From JAHEEL01 sp963700375 (GTDB taxonomy: Bacteria > Actinomycetota > Acidimicrobiia > Spongiisociales > UBA5794), in the NCBI GenBank assembly GCA_963700375.1, contig CAVOXF010000004.1, positions 310,001-374,000 of the forward strand: DNA of 64,000 nucleotides, in the 5' to 3' direction. Under the pieces are notes generated by a model. The model did not search any database. It was not told the DNA's origin and was given only the letters and a program-made list of their open reading frames with translations. A program made the translations under genes and the position numbers. Of this stretch, positions 16,305 through 25,015 are shown one piece after another (within the stretch, counting starts at the first letter, position 1; each line of letters starts with the position of its first letter).

Positions 16305-17177
16305 ATGCGCGATCAGGAGCCGATTGAGGAAATCGGCGGGGGCCCGAGCCTGTTCGGGCCCCCGCGTGCTCCCCGTGGCCGTGAGGAGGGCACTCGAGCC
16401 GCACTGGTTGCGTTCGCCTCGAGCCTGATCTTCATTGCCCTCGTTCTGTGGGCGGTCCTCACATCGGATGCCTGGCCGGCCGTCCAGAAGCAGTTCTTCA
16501 ACTGGGATCGATTCGTCGAGGTATTCCCGAAGATCCTCAGCGGGTTCTGGCTCGATATCAAGATGTTCCTCGTCGCCGAGGTCATCATCCTGGCCGTCTC
16601 GCTCCTGATCGCGATGATCCGGTCCCTGCGTGGCCCGGCATTCTTCCCACTCCGGGCCCTTGCCGTCATCTTCATCGATCTCGTCCGCGGGATCCCCGTG
16701 ATCCTGCTGATCCTGCTCCTCGGATTCGGAATCCCCGCCCTCCAACTCCCCGGCGTTCCCAACGGAGCGCTGTTCTGGGGACTGACCGCGCTGATCATCA
16801 GCTACAGCGCCTATACGGCCGAGGTGTACCGGGCAGGTATCGAGTCGGTCCACGAAAGCCAGCGCATGTCGGCACGCTCCCTCGGCCTCACGCAGGGCCA
16901 AGCGCTGCGCTACGTGATCGTGCCTCAGGCCATCCGCAACGTCATCCCGGCGCTCCTCAACGGCTTCGTGAGCCTCCAGAAGGATGTTGCGCTCGTACTC
17001 GTTCTCGGCGTCCGTGAGGCCGTTCGCGAAGCCGACATCTACGCCGCGAGTACGTTCAACTACACGGGCTACATCGCGGCGGCGCTGCTGTTCCTCCTCG
17101 TCAGCGTTCCGGTCGCCCGGTTCACGGATTGGTACACGAACCGTGATCGACGGAAGAAGCAGTCGGTGAGCACATGA
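16305..17177 (+). CDS. Amino-acid ABC transporter permease (HisM family)
   Basis: This is a 290-residue inner-membrane protein with about five hydrophobic helices. The EAA loop that contacts the ATPase reads AGIESVHESQRMSARSLGL, followed by RYVIVPQAIRNVIPAL. DLVRGIPVILLILLLGFGIP is the family's second-helix signature. The first about 30 residues are a charged cytoplasmic tail. It lies 6 bp after the binding protein, and its stop overlaps the ATPase start (ATGA). With only one permease gene, it probably works as a homodimer. Confidence 0.93.
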   Translation: MRDQEPIEEIGGGPSLFGPPRAPRGREEGTRAALVAFASSLIFIALVLWAVLTSDAWPAVQKQFFNWDRFVEVFPKILSGFWLDIKMFLVAEVIILAVSLLIAMIRSLRGPAFFPLRALAVIFIDLVRGIPVILLILLLGFGIPALQLPGVPNGALFWGLTALIISYSAYTAEVYRAGIESVHESQRMSARSLGLTQGQALRYVIVPQAIRNVIPALLNGFVSLQKDVALVLVLGVREAVREADIYAASTFNYTGYIAAALLFLLVSVPVARFTDWYTNRDRRKKQSVST

Positions 17178-17923
17178 CCACTCCCAAACTCGAATTGCAG
17201 GGCGTCTCCAAGGCCTTTGAGGGCAAGGAGGTGCTGCGCGACGTCAGTCTGTCGGTTCGACCCCACGAAGTCGTGTGCCTGATCGGCTCCTCGGGTTCGG
17301 GCAAGTCCACCATGCTGAAGTGCGTCAACCTCCTCGTTCCGATTGACGCCGGAACCATCCTCCTCGACGGCGCGGACATCACGGCGTCCGGCGTGAACGC
17401 CAACCAGGTCAGGGAAGACATGGGGATCGTCTTCCAAGCCTTCAACCTGTTCCCCCACATGACGGTCCTCGACAACATCACGTTGAGCCCGCGCAAGGTC
17501 CATGGAGTGAGCAAGTCCCAGGCCCAGGCCAAGGCCAAGGAGTTGCTCAACCACTTCGGGCTCGAGGACAAAGTCGGCGAGTATCCGGACCGGCTCAGCG
17601 GCGGCGAACAGCAGCGTGTCGCCGTAATCAGGGCGCTCGCCACAGAGCCGGAGCTCATGCTCTTCGACGAAGTGACCTCGGCGCTCGATCCGGAACTGGT
17701 CGCCGAGGTGCTCAATGTCATCCGAGGGCTGAAGGACGACGGCATGACCATGGTCATCGCGACCCACGAGATGGGTTTCGCCCGAGACGTTGCCGACCAG
17801 GTGTGCTTCCTCGATCAAGGACGCATTCTCGAGCACGGTCCACCGGAGCAGATCTTCTCCTCGCCGACCGAGCCGCGAACGGAACAGTTCCTTCAGAGGA
17901 TCATCGACGCTGGACGTCTCTAG
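17174..17923 (+). CDS. Amino-acid ABC transporter ATP-binding protein (GlnQ type)
   Basis: This is a 249-residue ATPase with all the expected elements: Walker A GSSGSGKST, Q-loop VFQAFNLFPHMTV, signature LSGGEQQRV, Walker B LMLFDEVTSALDPE and switch His in ATHEMGF. It energises uptake through the preceding permease. It overlaps that gene by four bases and ends the three-gene operon. The next gene is convergent, with 3 bp between the stops. Confidence 0.95.
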   Translation: MTTPKLELQGVSKAFEGKEVLRDVSLSVRPHEVVCLIGSSGSGKSTMLKCVNLLVPIDAGTILLDGADITASGVNANQVREDMGIVFQAFNLFPHMTVLDNITLSPRKVHGVSKSQAQAKAKELLNHFGLEDKVGEYPDRLSGGEQQRVAVIRALATEPELMLFDEVTSALDPELVAEVLNVIRGLKDDGMTMVIATHEMGFARDVADQVCFLDQGRILEHGPPEQIFSSPTEPRTEQFLQRIIDAGRL

Positions 17924-17926
17924 CGG

Positions 17927-18736
17927 TCAGGCTTTCGCTCGAACTGTCACCACGTCGCCCGGCACCGGTTGGATCACCTTGCCGCCCGTTCCGTTGTTCT
18001 CGGAGACGAGCAGATAGCCGCTCGAGTCCCACAGGGCGATCAGCGTGTCCGTGCCATACTCCGAGTCGCCGAACGTACGGACCATGCCGTCGATCCGAGC
18101 ACCGCAGAGCTCCACCTCCACGCCGCCGGGAACCGGGAGATGCGATATCTCTTCCGGGAGGATCGAGCAGATCGCGTTGCCGAAGTCATCGATATAGATC
18201 ACCTCGCCGGCCACGCCGCCGTCGTCGGCCTGAACGGCGCCCCAGATCGGGATGGTGATCGGATCGGCGAGCGGTGTACCCAGGTCTTCGAGGGGTACGC
18301 CGGACGCGAGGTGCGCTCCCACCGGGGAGAACAGGTCACGGCCGTGGAAGGTCATCGTTACATTGTCGAGCCAGTACTCCGACCGATCGAGTTCGACGAA
18401 CTCCGACGTCCAACCCTCGCGTTCGGCCCGCTCCAGACACGCCGTCAACACGCCATTGTCCGGTGCCACGAAGTAGTGCTCGCCAATCCGGCCGGCAATC
18501 GGCTTGCGGTCGGTCCCGACACCCGGATCGACGACGATCACGTGCACGGTGCCAGGGGGGAAGAAGAACACGCTGTTGTTTACGACGAAGTTCGCTTCGC
18601 GGATGTCCTGAGGTTTGATCTCGTGGGAGAGGTCTGTGATCTTTGCGTCGGGAGCGATCCGGTAGATCGCACCGTGGAGCACGCCGTTGCTCCCCTGCCG
18701 GGTGCCGAAATCAGTGGTCAATGTGATGAATGGCAT
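17927..18736 (-). CDS. S-adenosyl-L-methionine hydrolase (adenosine-forming), DUF62 family
   Basis: The product is 269 residues. It has the N-terminal TLTTDFG with the catalytic Asp, VVDPGVGTDRKPIA, FVAPDNGVL, and the C-terminal barrel segment GEVIYIDDFGNAICSI. These define the SAM hydroxide adenosyltransferase branch of the fluorinase-like superfamily, which uses water to split SAM into adenosine and methionine. It lies 9 bp downstream of an adenosine deaminase gene on the same strand, so the adenosine formed would be deaminated by its neighbour. Confidence 0.88.
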   Translation of the reverse strand: MPFITLTTDFGTRQGSNGVLHGAIYRIAPDAKITDLSHEIKPQDIREANFVVNNSVFFFPPGTVHVIVVDPGVGTDRKPIAGRIGEHYFVAPDNGVLTACLERAEREGWTSEFVELDRSEYWLDNVTMTFHGRDLFSPVGAHLASGVPLEDLGTPLADPITIPIWGAVQADDGGVAGEVIYIDDFGNAICSILPEEISHLPVPGGVEVELCGARIDGMVRTFGDSEYGTDTLIALWDSSGYLLVSENNGTGGKVIQPVPGDVVTVRAKA

Positions 18737-18745
18737 CAGCCGATG

Positions 18746-19744
18746 CTAGCCAGCGGCCCACCAGTCCTCGACCTGCCGTGTGAGGTTCGCCCGCGTCGGC
18801 GCGTCGGCCCACGATGCGTCAATCACGGCAAGCGAGAGACGTTTGAGCGCTGCATCGTCGAGCCCGAAGCGGCTCTCCATGATCGAATACTCTTGTGCCA
18901 GGTTGGCATCGAACATCGCGGGGTCGTCGGTGTTGATCGTGACCATCACCCCGGCGTGGATGAGTTGGGCGACCGGGTGCTGGTCCCAGTGCGCCACCAC
19001 CCCGGTCCTGAGGTTCGAGGTTGGACACACCTCGAGAGGGATCTGGTGCTCGACGAGGTAGCCGACCAGCTGCGGATCCTCGACGGACCGCACGCCGTGA
19101 CCGATTCGCTCCGCCCCGAGCGCGCGCAGTGCCCCCCACACGCTCTCCGGTCCGGCTTCTTCTCCCGCATGCGCCGTGAGGCGAAAGCCGGCCTCCCGGG
19201 CGTCGTCATACACGCCGGCGAACTGCTCGGGTGGATGGGCGGACTCAAATCCGCCGATGCCGACCCCGATGATCCCGGTCTCGGCCGACACTTCCTTGAC
19301 CGCCGAAAGCGTCTGGGCGGTCCCCTCCGGTCCCCGGTCCCGTACGAGATCCACAATCAGCGCGACCTCGACATCGTCGACTCGGTCGAGACCAGTCCGA
19401 ATGGCCCTGGCAATACCCTGCGGCTTCAGATCGTGAGCTCGAAAGTCGCTCGGTGAGAAGAATGCTTCGGCGTAGACGATGTTCTGCTCGGCGAGGTGGC
19501 GGGCCACGGATTCGGATGCGAACGTGAAATCGTCGTAGGTTCGGAGGAACCCGTTCATCCAAGTCCACGTCTCCATGAAGTGAGCGAAATCGCGGTAGGT
19601 GAACCAATCGACGAGCTGGGCCTCGCTCTTGATCATGGGGTCGCCACCGTGGTGCTCGATCAGCTCCCACAGCGTCGGCACAGGGATCGCACCCTCGAGG
19701 TGGAGGTGCAGCTCGGCTTTCGGCATCGTGGTCCAGTCGCGCAT
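18746..19744 (-). CDS. add: Adenosine deaminase family protein
   Basis: The 332-residue product starts at the ATG at 19744 (MRDWTTMPKAELHLHLEG); the longer frame would run into the promoter of the divergent acyl-CoA synthetase. Zinc ligands are in ELHLHLEG (His13, His15). The remaining ligands and the catalytic Glu are in LTAHAGEEAG, with INTDDPAMF near the end. Family members deaminate adenosine or, in the futalosine menaquinone route, aminodeoxyfutalosine, and sequence reading cannot separate these. The co-directional SAM hydrolase 9 bp downstream makes adenosine the more likely substrate. Confidence 0.88.
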   Translation of the reverse strand: MRDWTTMPKAELHLHLEGAIPVPTLWELIEHHGGDPMIKSEAQLVDWFTYRDFAHFMETWTWMNGFLRTYDDFTFASESVARHLAEQNIVYAEAFFSPSDFRAHDLKPQGIARAIRTGLDRVDDVEVALIVDLVRDRGPEGTAQTLSAVKEVSAETGIIGVGIGGFESAHPPEQFAGVYDDAREAGFRLTAHAGEEAGPESVWGALRALGAERIGHGVRSVEDPQLVGYLVEHQIPLEVCPTSNLRTGVVAHWDQHPVAQLIHAGVMVTINTDDPAMFDANLAQEYSIMESRFGLDDAALKRLSLAVIDASWADAPTRANLTRQVEDWWAAG

Positions 19745-19891
19745 CGGACCATTCAAACAGACGTTGTCTCGCCGGAGGTTCCCGCTACCGGGCACGAAGG
19801 CGGCGCGGTCGGCGTCTCCGCCGATGTGACCCTTGTCCCTGGTCAGGGCGGTCAGCCGACCGTAGGTTGACGGCAGCGGAAAGGACACGCA

Positions 19892-21529
19892 ATGCAGCTT
19901 TCGTATGCTCAAGGTTCGACCGATGTCCCGCTCCTCACCGAAACCGTCGGAGAGAATCTCGAGCACACCACGGCACGATTCCCCGACCGGGATGCGCTCA
20001 TCGTCCGACACCAGGGGATTCGATGTACCTACCGCGAGTTCGATGACGCCACCGATCGTCTCGCGAAGTCGTTCCTGAGATTGGGGGTCGACCTCGGGGA
20101 CCGGATCGGCATCTGGAGCCCCAACAACGCCGAATGGGTTGCGGTGCAGTACGCAACGGCCAAGATCGGAGCGATACTCGTCAACGTCAACCCCGCCTAT
20201 CGGACGTCGGAACTCGAGTACGTCCTGAATCAGTCGGGCTGTCGCTTCCTCGTTTCGGCGCCGTCATACCTGACGTCCGACTACCGATCCATGGTGGGCG
20301 CGGTCCAGGACTCTGTCCCTGGACTGGAGCGGACGATCTTCCTCGACTCGCCCGAATGGCACGATCTCTTCGACGCGGGGGAGGCCATACCCGACGAGGA
20401 ACTCTGGGAGCGGGAGTCGCTCCTCGATCCCGATCAGCCCATCAACATCCAGTACACCTCGGGGACCACCGGCTTTCCGAAAGGAGCGACGCTCACGCAC
20501 CGCAACATCCTGAACAACGGGTACTTCTGCGGTGAGCGCCTCGGCTACACCGAGTACGACCGTGTCTGCATCCCGGTGCCGTTCTATCACTGCTTCGGCA
20601 TGGTGATCGGCAATCTGGCTTGCACCACGCACGGTGCGGCGATGGTCGTCCCCTCACCCGGCTTCGATGCCGCCAGCGTCCTCGAGGCGGTTGAGGCGGA
20701 GGAGTGCACCAGCCTCTACGGGGTGCCGACCATGTTCATCGCGACCCTCGAGCACGAGGACCTGGGCAAGCGGGACGTGTCGAGCCTGCGGACCGGGGTC
20801 ATGGCGGGCGCTCCGTGCCCGACCGAGGTGATGAACCAGGTGATCCGTGAGCTCAACATGGCAGAGGTGACCATCGCCTACGGCATGACTGAACTGTCGC
20901 CGGTCTCCACGCAGACACTGCGTGATGATCCTGTCGATCTTCGCGTGTCGACCGTTGGCGTTGCCCATCCCCATGTGGAGATCAAGATCGTCGACCCCGA
21001 ACTCGGCGAGACGGTGCCCACCGGAACATCTGGCGAGTTCTGCGCCAGGGGCTACTCCGTGATGCAGGGATATTGGAACGAGCCTGAACGAACCGGGGAT
21101 GCGATCGACGAGGGCGGCTGGATGCACTCGGGCGACCTCGCCGTCATGGACGACGATGGCTACGTGAGGATCGTCGGACGGCTCAAGGACATGATCATCC
21201 GTGGAGGAGAGAACGTCTATCCGCGCGAGATCGAGGAGTACCTCTACACCCACCCGGACATCATCGACGCTCAGGTGATTGGCGTGCCAGACGCCCGGTT
21301 CGGCGAACAGATCATGGCGTGGATTCACAAACGCGACGGCTCAACGCTATCGGAGGCAGACGTCGTCGAATTCTGCAAGGGGCGCATTGCCCACTACAAG
21401 GTGCCGAGGTACGTTCGCTTCACCGATGCGTTCCCGATGACGGTCACCGGCAAGATCCAGAAGTACCGGCTTCGCGAACGGGCGGTGGAGGAGCTTGGCC
21501 TGCTCGCGGACGACACGTCGCCGGCCTAG
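19892..21529 (+). CDS. Acyl-CoA synthetase (AMP-binding, FadD type)
   Basis: The product is a 545-residue ANL-superfamily ligase. It has the P-loop-like YTSGTTGFPKGATLTHRN, AYGMTELSPVSTQ in the adenylation core, GWMHSGDLAVMDDDGYV, the hinge GRLKDMIIRGGENVYPREIEE, and the C-terminal catalytic Lys in FPMTVTGKIQKYRLRE. It should activate a medium- or long-chain fatty acid with ATP and CoA. It is divergent from the adenosine deaminase gene. Its TAG stop shares CTAG (21526-21529) with the stop of the convergent zinc-ribbon gene. Confidence 0.93.
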   Translation: MQLSYAQGSTDVPLLTETVGENLEHTTARFPDRDALIVRHQGIRCTYREFDDATDRLAKSFLRLGVDLGDRIGIWSPNNAEWVAVQYATAKIGAILVNVNPAYRTSELEYVLNQSGCRFLVSAPSYLTSDYRSMVGAVQDSVPGLERTIFLDSPEWHDLFDAGEAIPDEELWERESLLDPDQPINIQYTSGTTGFPKGATLTHRNILNNGYFCGERLGYTEYDRVCIPVPFYHCFGMVIGNLACTTHGAAMVVPSPGFDAASVLEAVEAEECTSLYGVPTMFIATLEHEDLGKRDVSSLRTGVMAGAPCPTEVMNQVIRELNMAEVTIAYGMTELSPVSTQTLRDDPVDLRVSTVGVAHPHVEIKIVDPELGETVPTGTSGEFCARGYSVMQGYWNEPERTGDAIDEGGWMHSGDLAVMDDDGYVRIVGRLKDMIIRGGENVYPREIEEYLYTHPDIIDAQVIGVPDARFGEQIMAWIHKRDGSTLSEADVVEFCKGRIAHYKVPRYVRFTDAFPMTVTGKIQKYRLRERAVEELGLLADDTSPA

Positions 21530-21885
21530 GTGCCGTCACCGAGCGCCGTGGGCTCAACGGCGATGTCCTGCAGGTCGCGCACCGCTGCTGTGAGATGCGC
21601 CAGGGCCTGGACGTAGTCCTGTTTCGTGGCTCTGCCGGCTCCGAGATCGATGGCCACGTCCTCGGCCGCGGCTTCGAGCCGGTAGAGGGCATCCCGGAGG
21701 TGTTCCCAGCTCCTGCGTGTGATGAGCACGTCGTCGGGTCCGAGGTCTCTCCGCTTGGCTTCCTGCCGGGCCTCATAGGCACGTTGCCGATGGGACTTGC
21801 GGCAGTAGCGCTGAGGGCGTCCCGGGCCGGCGGCGTACTTGAACGCTCCCCCGCACCAGGCACAGTGGCGAACTCGTTCTGTCAC
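21526..21885 (-). CDS. Small zinc-ribbon protein
   Basis: The product is 119 residues. The N-terminus carries CAWCGGAFKYAAGPGRPQRYC followed by RQRAYEARQEAKRR, a pattern seen in short actinobacterial proteins that resemble the metal ribbons of DNA-binding factors. Here the usual fourth Cys position reads KSHRQ, so His may replace Cys as ligand. The rest is helical (ALYRLEAAAEDVAIDLGAGR). The function is unknown; nucleic-acid binding is a guess. Confidence 0.75.
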   Translation of the reverse strand: MTERVRHCAWCGGAFKYAAGPGRPQRYCRKSHRQRAYEARQEAKRRDLGPDDVLITRRSWEHLRDALYRLEAAAEDVAIDLGAGRATKQDYVQALAHLTAAVRDLQDIAVEPTALGDGT

Positions 21886-21926
21886 AGTGATGGAACCTTA
21901 CCGCACGTCGCCGAATTCGCCGGCTA

Positions 21927-22667
21927 TCACACTTCGCGGCGCTGCATCCGGTAGACGCTGAAGCTGATGGCGGCCAGCGAGAGGAGCACGGCCGAAGCAA
22001 TCCCGCGCCAGTAGACGAAGTCTCCGCCCGCAATGAGGGCGTCATAGCTCCCGACGAGGTCGGACGGCAGCCACGGTCCGATTGCTGGGACGAGCCCCAT
22101 GATGCTGAGGAGGATCAGCGAACCGACGGTCAAGAGCGCCGTCCCCGGCACGCCCCGAACCAGCGAAGCGAACAGCCCGGTCAGAGCTACCACGAAGCAG
22201 AGGTAGAGGCCGATCAGCACGGAACCGGTGATCGTTCCACCGATGCTCGGGACGGCGATCAGGACGGCGGTGACGGCGAACGCGCTCGCCGATGCAAGGA
22301 GGAAGGATCCGGCCGACGCAACCATGTTGACGACGTAGCGCGGCGCGAGAATCTGAGGGACCGTAGCCCTGGTCCTGAGGAACGCCGACATCTCGGGCTT
22401 GGCATCGAACGCGAGGCTGAGCGCCGCGATGAAGGCGATGGCAAGGAGCCCGAGTTGCAGCGCATTGGCAAGGTACTGCGCCATCGCCAGCTCCGGCGTT
22501 GCATCGGGAACGACGATCTCTGCCCCTCCCCCGAGGCGATCGACGATCTCGGAGAGGTACGCGGCCGTGAGCGGGCCAAGGACACCGAAGAATCCGAAGA
22601 TGCCGAGCAGTATCCACACCCGATAGGTGCGGAAGAGGCGCAGCACCTCGAGGCGCCAGAGATTCAT
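21927..22667 (-). CDS. ABC-2 type transporter permease
   Basis: The 246-residue product starts at the ATG at 22667, which overlaps the ATPase stop (ATGA). Six hydrophobic helices can be counted, starting with VWILLGIFGFFGVLGPLTAAY and including ALQLGLLAIAFIAALSLAF and ILLSIMGLVPAIG. There is no large soluble domain. It is the membrane partner of the ATPase encoded immediately upstream. The cargo is unknown. Confidence 0.88.
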   Translation of the reverse strand: MNLWRLEVLRLFRTYRVWILLGIFGFFGVLGPLTAAYLSEIVDRLGGGAEIVVPDATPELAMAQYLANALQLGLLAIAFIAALSLAFDAKPEMSAFLRTRATVPQILAPRYVVNMVASAGSFLLASASAFAVTAVLIAVPSIGGTITGSVLIGLYLCFVVALTGLFASLVRGVPGTALLTVGSLILLSIMGLVPAIGPWLPSDLVGSYDALIAGGDFVYWRGIASAVLLSLAAISFSVYRMQRREV

Positions 22668-23548
22668 TGCGTCACCTCGAGAAAGACGTCTTCGAGACTT
22701 CGCTCGACCGGACCGACCGAGATGATCGGGATCTGGACGCGGCCGAGACACCGAATGAGTTCGCGCTCGAGCACCGGGGCGCTCGACGCCGAAACGGTTA
22801 TGACATCACCGTCCAACGTCACACCGGTGGTCCATTCGCAGGACTTGAGCACACCAAGCAACTCGGCGCCGTCGCCACCGATCCTGATGTGATAGGCCGC
22901 GTCATGACCGGTGTTGTGCAGGAGTTCCGCAAGGGTCCCTTCATAGACAATCCGGCCCCTCTTGAGGATGCCGACCGTGTCACACACCTGCTGAACGTCA
23001 TCGAGGATGTGGCTTGAGAACACCACGGTGGAGCTGCCCCGGAGGGCCGTGACCATGTCGAGTACCTCGCGCCGTCCCGCCGGATCAAGTGCTGCGGCCG
23101 GCTCGTCGAGCAGAAGAACGTCCGGTTTGCCGACCACCGCTGCTGCGAGGCCGAGGCGTTGCAGCATGCCCCTGGAGAAGCCGCCGACCTTCCTCCCGGC
23201 GACATCGGACAGGCCCGTGAGGTGAAGGACGTCGTCGACGGAGCTTGCGTCGGTGTCGGGGGCGTTGAGCGATCGTGCGAGATCGACAACTTCTCGCGCC
23301 TTGAGCCACGAATCGAAGCTCGGGGTGTCCGGGAGGACCCCGATCCTCGCCGCGTCGACGGAGAAGGCACCTGAGGTCTGACGTCGCAGACCGGACAGGA
23401 TCCCGAGAAGCGTGGTCTTACCAGCACCGTTCGGACCCACGAGGCCGTAGACCGAACCGCGCTGGACCGACAGCGACACATTCTCGAGTGCGACGGTCTC
23501 TCGGTACCGCTTCGTGATGTCTTGGGTTTCGACCGCCGGCTTGCCCAT
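22664..23548 (-). CDS. ABC transporter ATP-binding protein
   Basis: This is a 294-residue ATPase of the exporter/ABC-2 type: Walker A GPNGAGKTT, Walker B VLLLDEPAAALDP, switch His in VFSSHILDD. The signature motif is weakened to GGFSRGMLQRL instead of LSGGQ, which is common in this subgroup. A C-terminal extension of about 75 residues after the nucleotide-binding domain is also typical. It overlaps the permease start by four bases. A small possible gene lies 12 bp upstream. Confidence 0.9.
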   Translation of the reverse strand: MGKPAVETQDITKRYRETVALENVSLSVQRGSVYGLVGPNGAGKTTLLGILSGLRRQTSGAFSVDAARIGVLPDTPSFDSWLKAREVVDLARSLNAPDTDASSVDDVLHLTGLSDVAGRKVGGFSRGMLQRLGLAAAVVGKPDVLLLDEPAAALDPAGRREVLDMVTALRGSSTVVFSSHILDDVQQVCDTVGILKRGRIVYEGTLAELLHNTGHDAAYHIRIGGDGAELLGVLKSCEWTTGVTLDGDVITVSASSAPVLERELIRCLGRVQIPIISVGPVERSLEDVFLEVTQ

Positions 23549-23560
23549 GCCCGCTGAATG

Positions 23561-23761
23561 CTACCGCTCGGCCGCAACCATGGATCGTCGGCTCGGCCCT
23601 TCTCCGGTTCGCGACCGGTTCGGGGCAGCAAGCACCTCCCTGGCCAGCGTTTCGAGATCGGCTTCGCCATCGACGGCGTACGCGATCAGCGGCACCTTCA
23701 GCCCTTCGGTCGGTCGAATCGCGGGGAAGCGATCCGCCAACTCGTCACTCCACACCCACAC
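23561..23761 (-). CDS. Possible small protein upstream of the ABC-2 exporter
   Basis: A GTG at 23761 sits five bases after GGGAGG and opens a 66-residue frame beginning VWVWSDELADRFPAIRP and continuing LKVPLIAYAVDGEADLETL. G/C third positions and balanced residues suggest real coding; the open frame upstream of the GTG loses this character. I do not recognise the family. It lies 12 bp before the exporter ATPase on the same strand and could be its first operon member or the remnant of a larger gene. Confidence 0.4.
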   Translation of the reverse strand: MWVWSDELADRFPAIRPTEGLKVPLIAYAVDGEADLETLAREVLAAPNRSRTGEGPSRRSMVAAER

Positions 23762-23903
23762 GGAGACCTCCCGACACCTCGCGCCAACACACCCCCTGAA
23801 GATACCTCCGATGTCAAGCGGCGCTGACCGGCGGAAACACGACCGTGTGATTCGACCTGCGCCCCACATCGGACAAGCAGGACACGAAACATCGGAGCGG
23901 GCA

Positions 23904-24908
23904 TCAGTCGCGCTTCTGGCGAAGCCGTTGACGCTCTTCGATCTGGCGTCGCACCGTCTTCGAAGCGTGCCTGCTGACGCGCCATTCGTGGTAGCTGACG
24001 ACAGGCCCCGAAGTCGTCCACCAGTAGGTCAACCCTGCCGTCCTCTTCGTATGGCCGGTGCGCGCGACTTTGCGACGTTCCTTCCGGTGCCGCCATGCGA
24101 GAACGAGACGCGGGGTGGCAGCGCCGTACGTCGGGCGGCGCCGCGACCAGAAGACGTAGCCCGCGGCGATCATCGCCGCTACCAACGCCGCCCCCCCGCC
24201 AAGCCACGCGAACGGCGCGCCCAACCCACCGGATCCGTCTCCGGCTTCGAGAGCGACAATTCCGGCCGGGACCAGCGTCGACGTCGTGGTCGTTGGTGGA
24301 ATGGTCGTTGTCGTGGTCGGCGCGACTGTCGTGGAGGTCGTTGAGGAGGTGCTCGGCGTCGTGCTTGAGGGAACGAGCGTCGTGGAGGTCGTGGTCGTCG
24401 TGCTCGTGGTGGTGGTGGTGGTGGGCCGCGTCGTCGTCGTGGTGGTGGGCCGCGTCGTCGTCGTGGTGGTGGGCCGCGTCGTCGTGGTGGTCGATGGAGG
24501 AGTGGTGGTCGTCGTCGAGGTGGTCGTCGTGGTTGCAGGAGGCGTGTCGACGATCAGCGTGAACCCACTCGAACCGCCGGCGTCGTCGAAGAATGTGAAG
24601 CTGTAGTTGCCCGGCGAAGCCGTCGAACCGGCGGTGAAGGAGAAACGAACCGACGGCGCGGCCCCGCTGCTCGGAGACACGGAGATTCCCGATCCGCCGC
24701 CAGAGACCCCGATCCGGGCCGCGTCTGGGGTGGTGGCGGTCACGCTCGTTGACCCGCCCGGCAGCACCCGAGCGGAAGAGGGCGCGTTCACCGTGGCCCA
24801 CGCGTGAGGTACCGGCAGGAGGGCCGTGAAGAGGACAACGAGGGACACCGCGAGCGCGAAGAGCGCGCTTCGTCGATGTACTACCCGTATGGTCTCGACT
24901 GGTGCCAC
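23904..24908 (-). CDS. Secreted Thr-rich stalk protein with C-terminal membrane anchor
   Basis: The product is 334 residues. A signal peptide (about 1-39, cleaved after HAWA) leads to an Ig-like domain of about 80 residues (GGSTSVTATTPDAARIGVSG, then FSFTAGSTASPGNYSFTFFDD). A Thr/Ser/Pro stalk of about 95 residues follows, including three 8-residue TTTTTTRP units, then a membrane helix (LGGGAALVAAMIAAGYVFW) and a very basic cytoplasmic tail of about 80 residues ending in KTVRRQIEERQRLRQKRD. It looks like a wall-spanning surface protein at the edge of the polysaccharide island. No enzymatic motif is seen. Confidence 0.8.
   Translation of the reverse strand: MAPVETIRVVHRRSALFALAVSLVVLFTALLPVPHAWATVNAPSSARVLPGGSTSVTATTPDAARIGVSGGGSGISVSPSSGAAPSVRFSFTAGSTASPGNYSFTFFDDAGGSSGFTLIVDTPPATTTTTSTTTTTPPSTTTTTRPTTTTTTRPTTTTTTRPTTTTTTSTTTTTSTTLVPSSTTPSTSSTTSTTVAPTTTTTIPPTTTTSTLVPAGIVALEAGDGSGGLGAPFAWLGGGAALVAAMIAAGYVFWSRRRPTYGAATPRLVLAWRHRKERRKVARTGHTKRTAGLTYWWTTSGPVVSYHEWRVSRHASKTVRRQIEERQRLRQKRD
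24421..24492 (-). repeat. Three tandem 24-bp units in the Thr-rich stalk
   Basis: Three consecutive 24-bp units encode TTTTTTRP each. Within a stalk domain such units vary in number between strains by slippage; that is inference. Confidence 0.85.
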
Positions 24909-25015
24909 GTCGAACGCTCCTCTGACTTGTCTGTAGGATACGTCGCGACCGCATGAACTCCATAATGCGGAGGGTGGCGACCCCGTCCCTGACTGTGGCG
25001 ACGGGTTGACGGCCC

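Noticed and set aside
17969..19456. 495-codon plus-strand frame
   Set aside because: Antisense shadow of the SAM hydrolase and adenosine deaminase genes.
24410..24540. GTGGTGGTC-rich tandem repeats as a CRISPR array or regulatory microsatellite
   Set aside because: No spacers; the units are 24 bp, contiguous and in frame with a Thr-rich protein.
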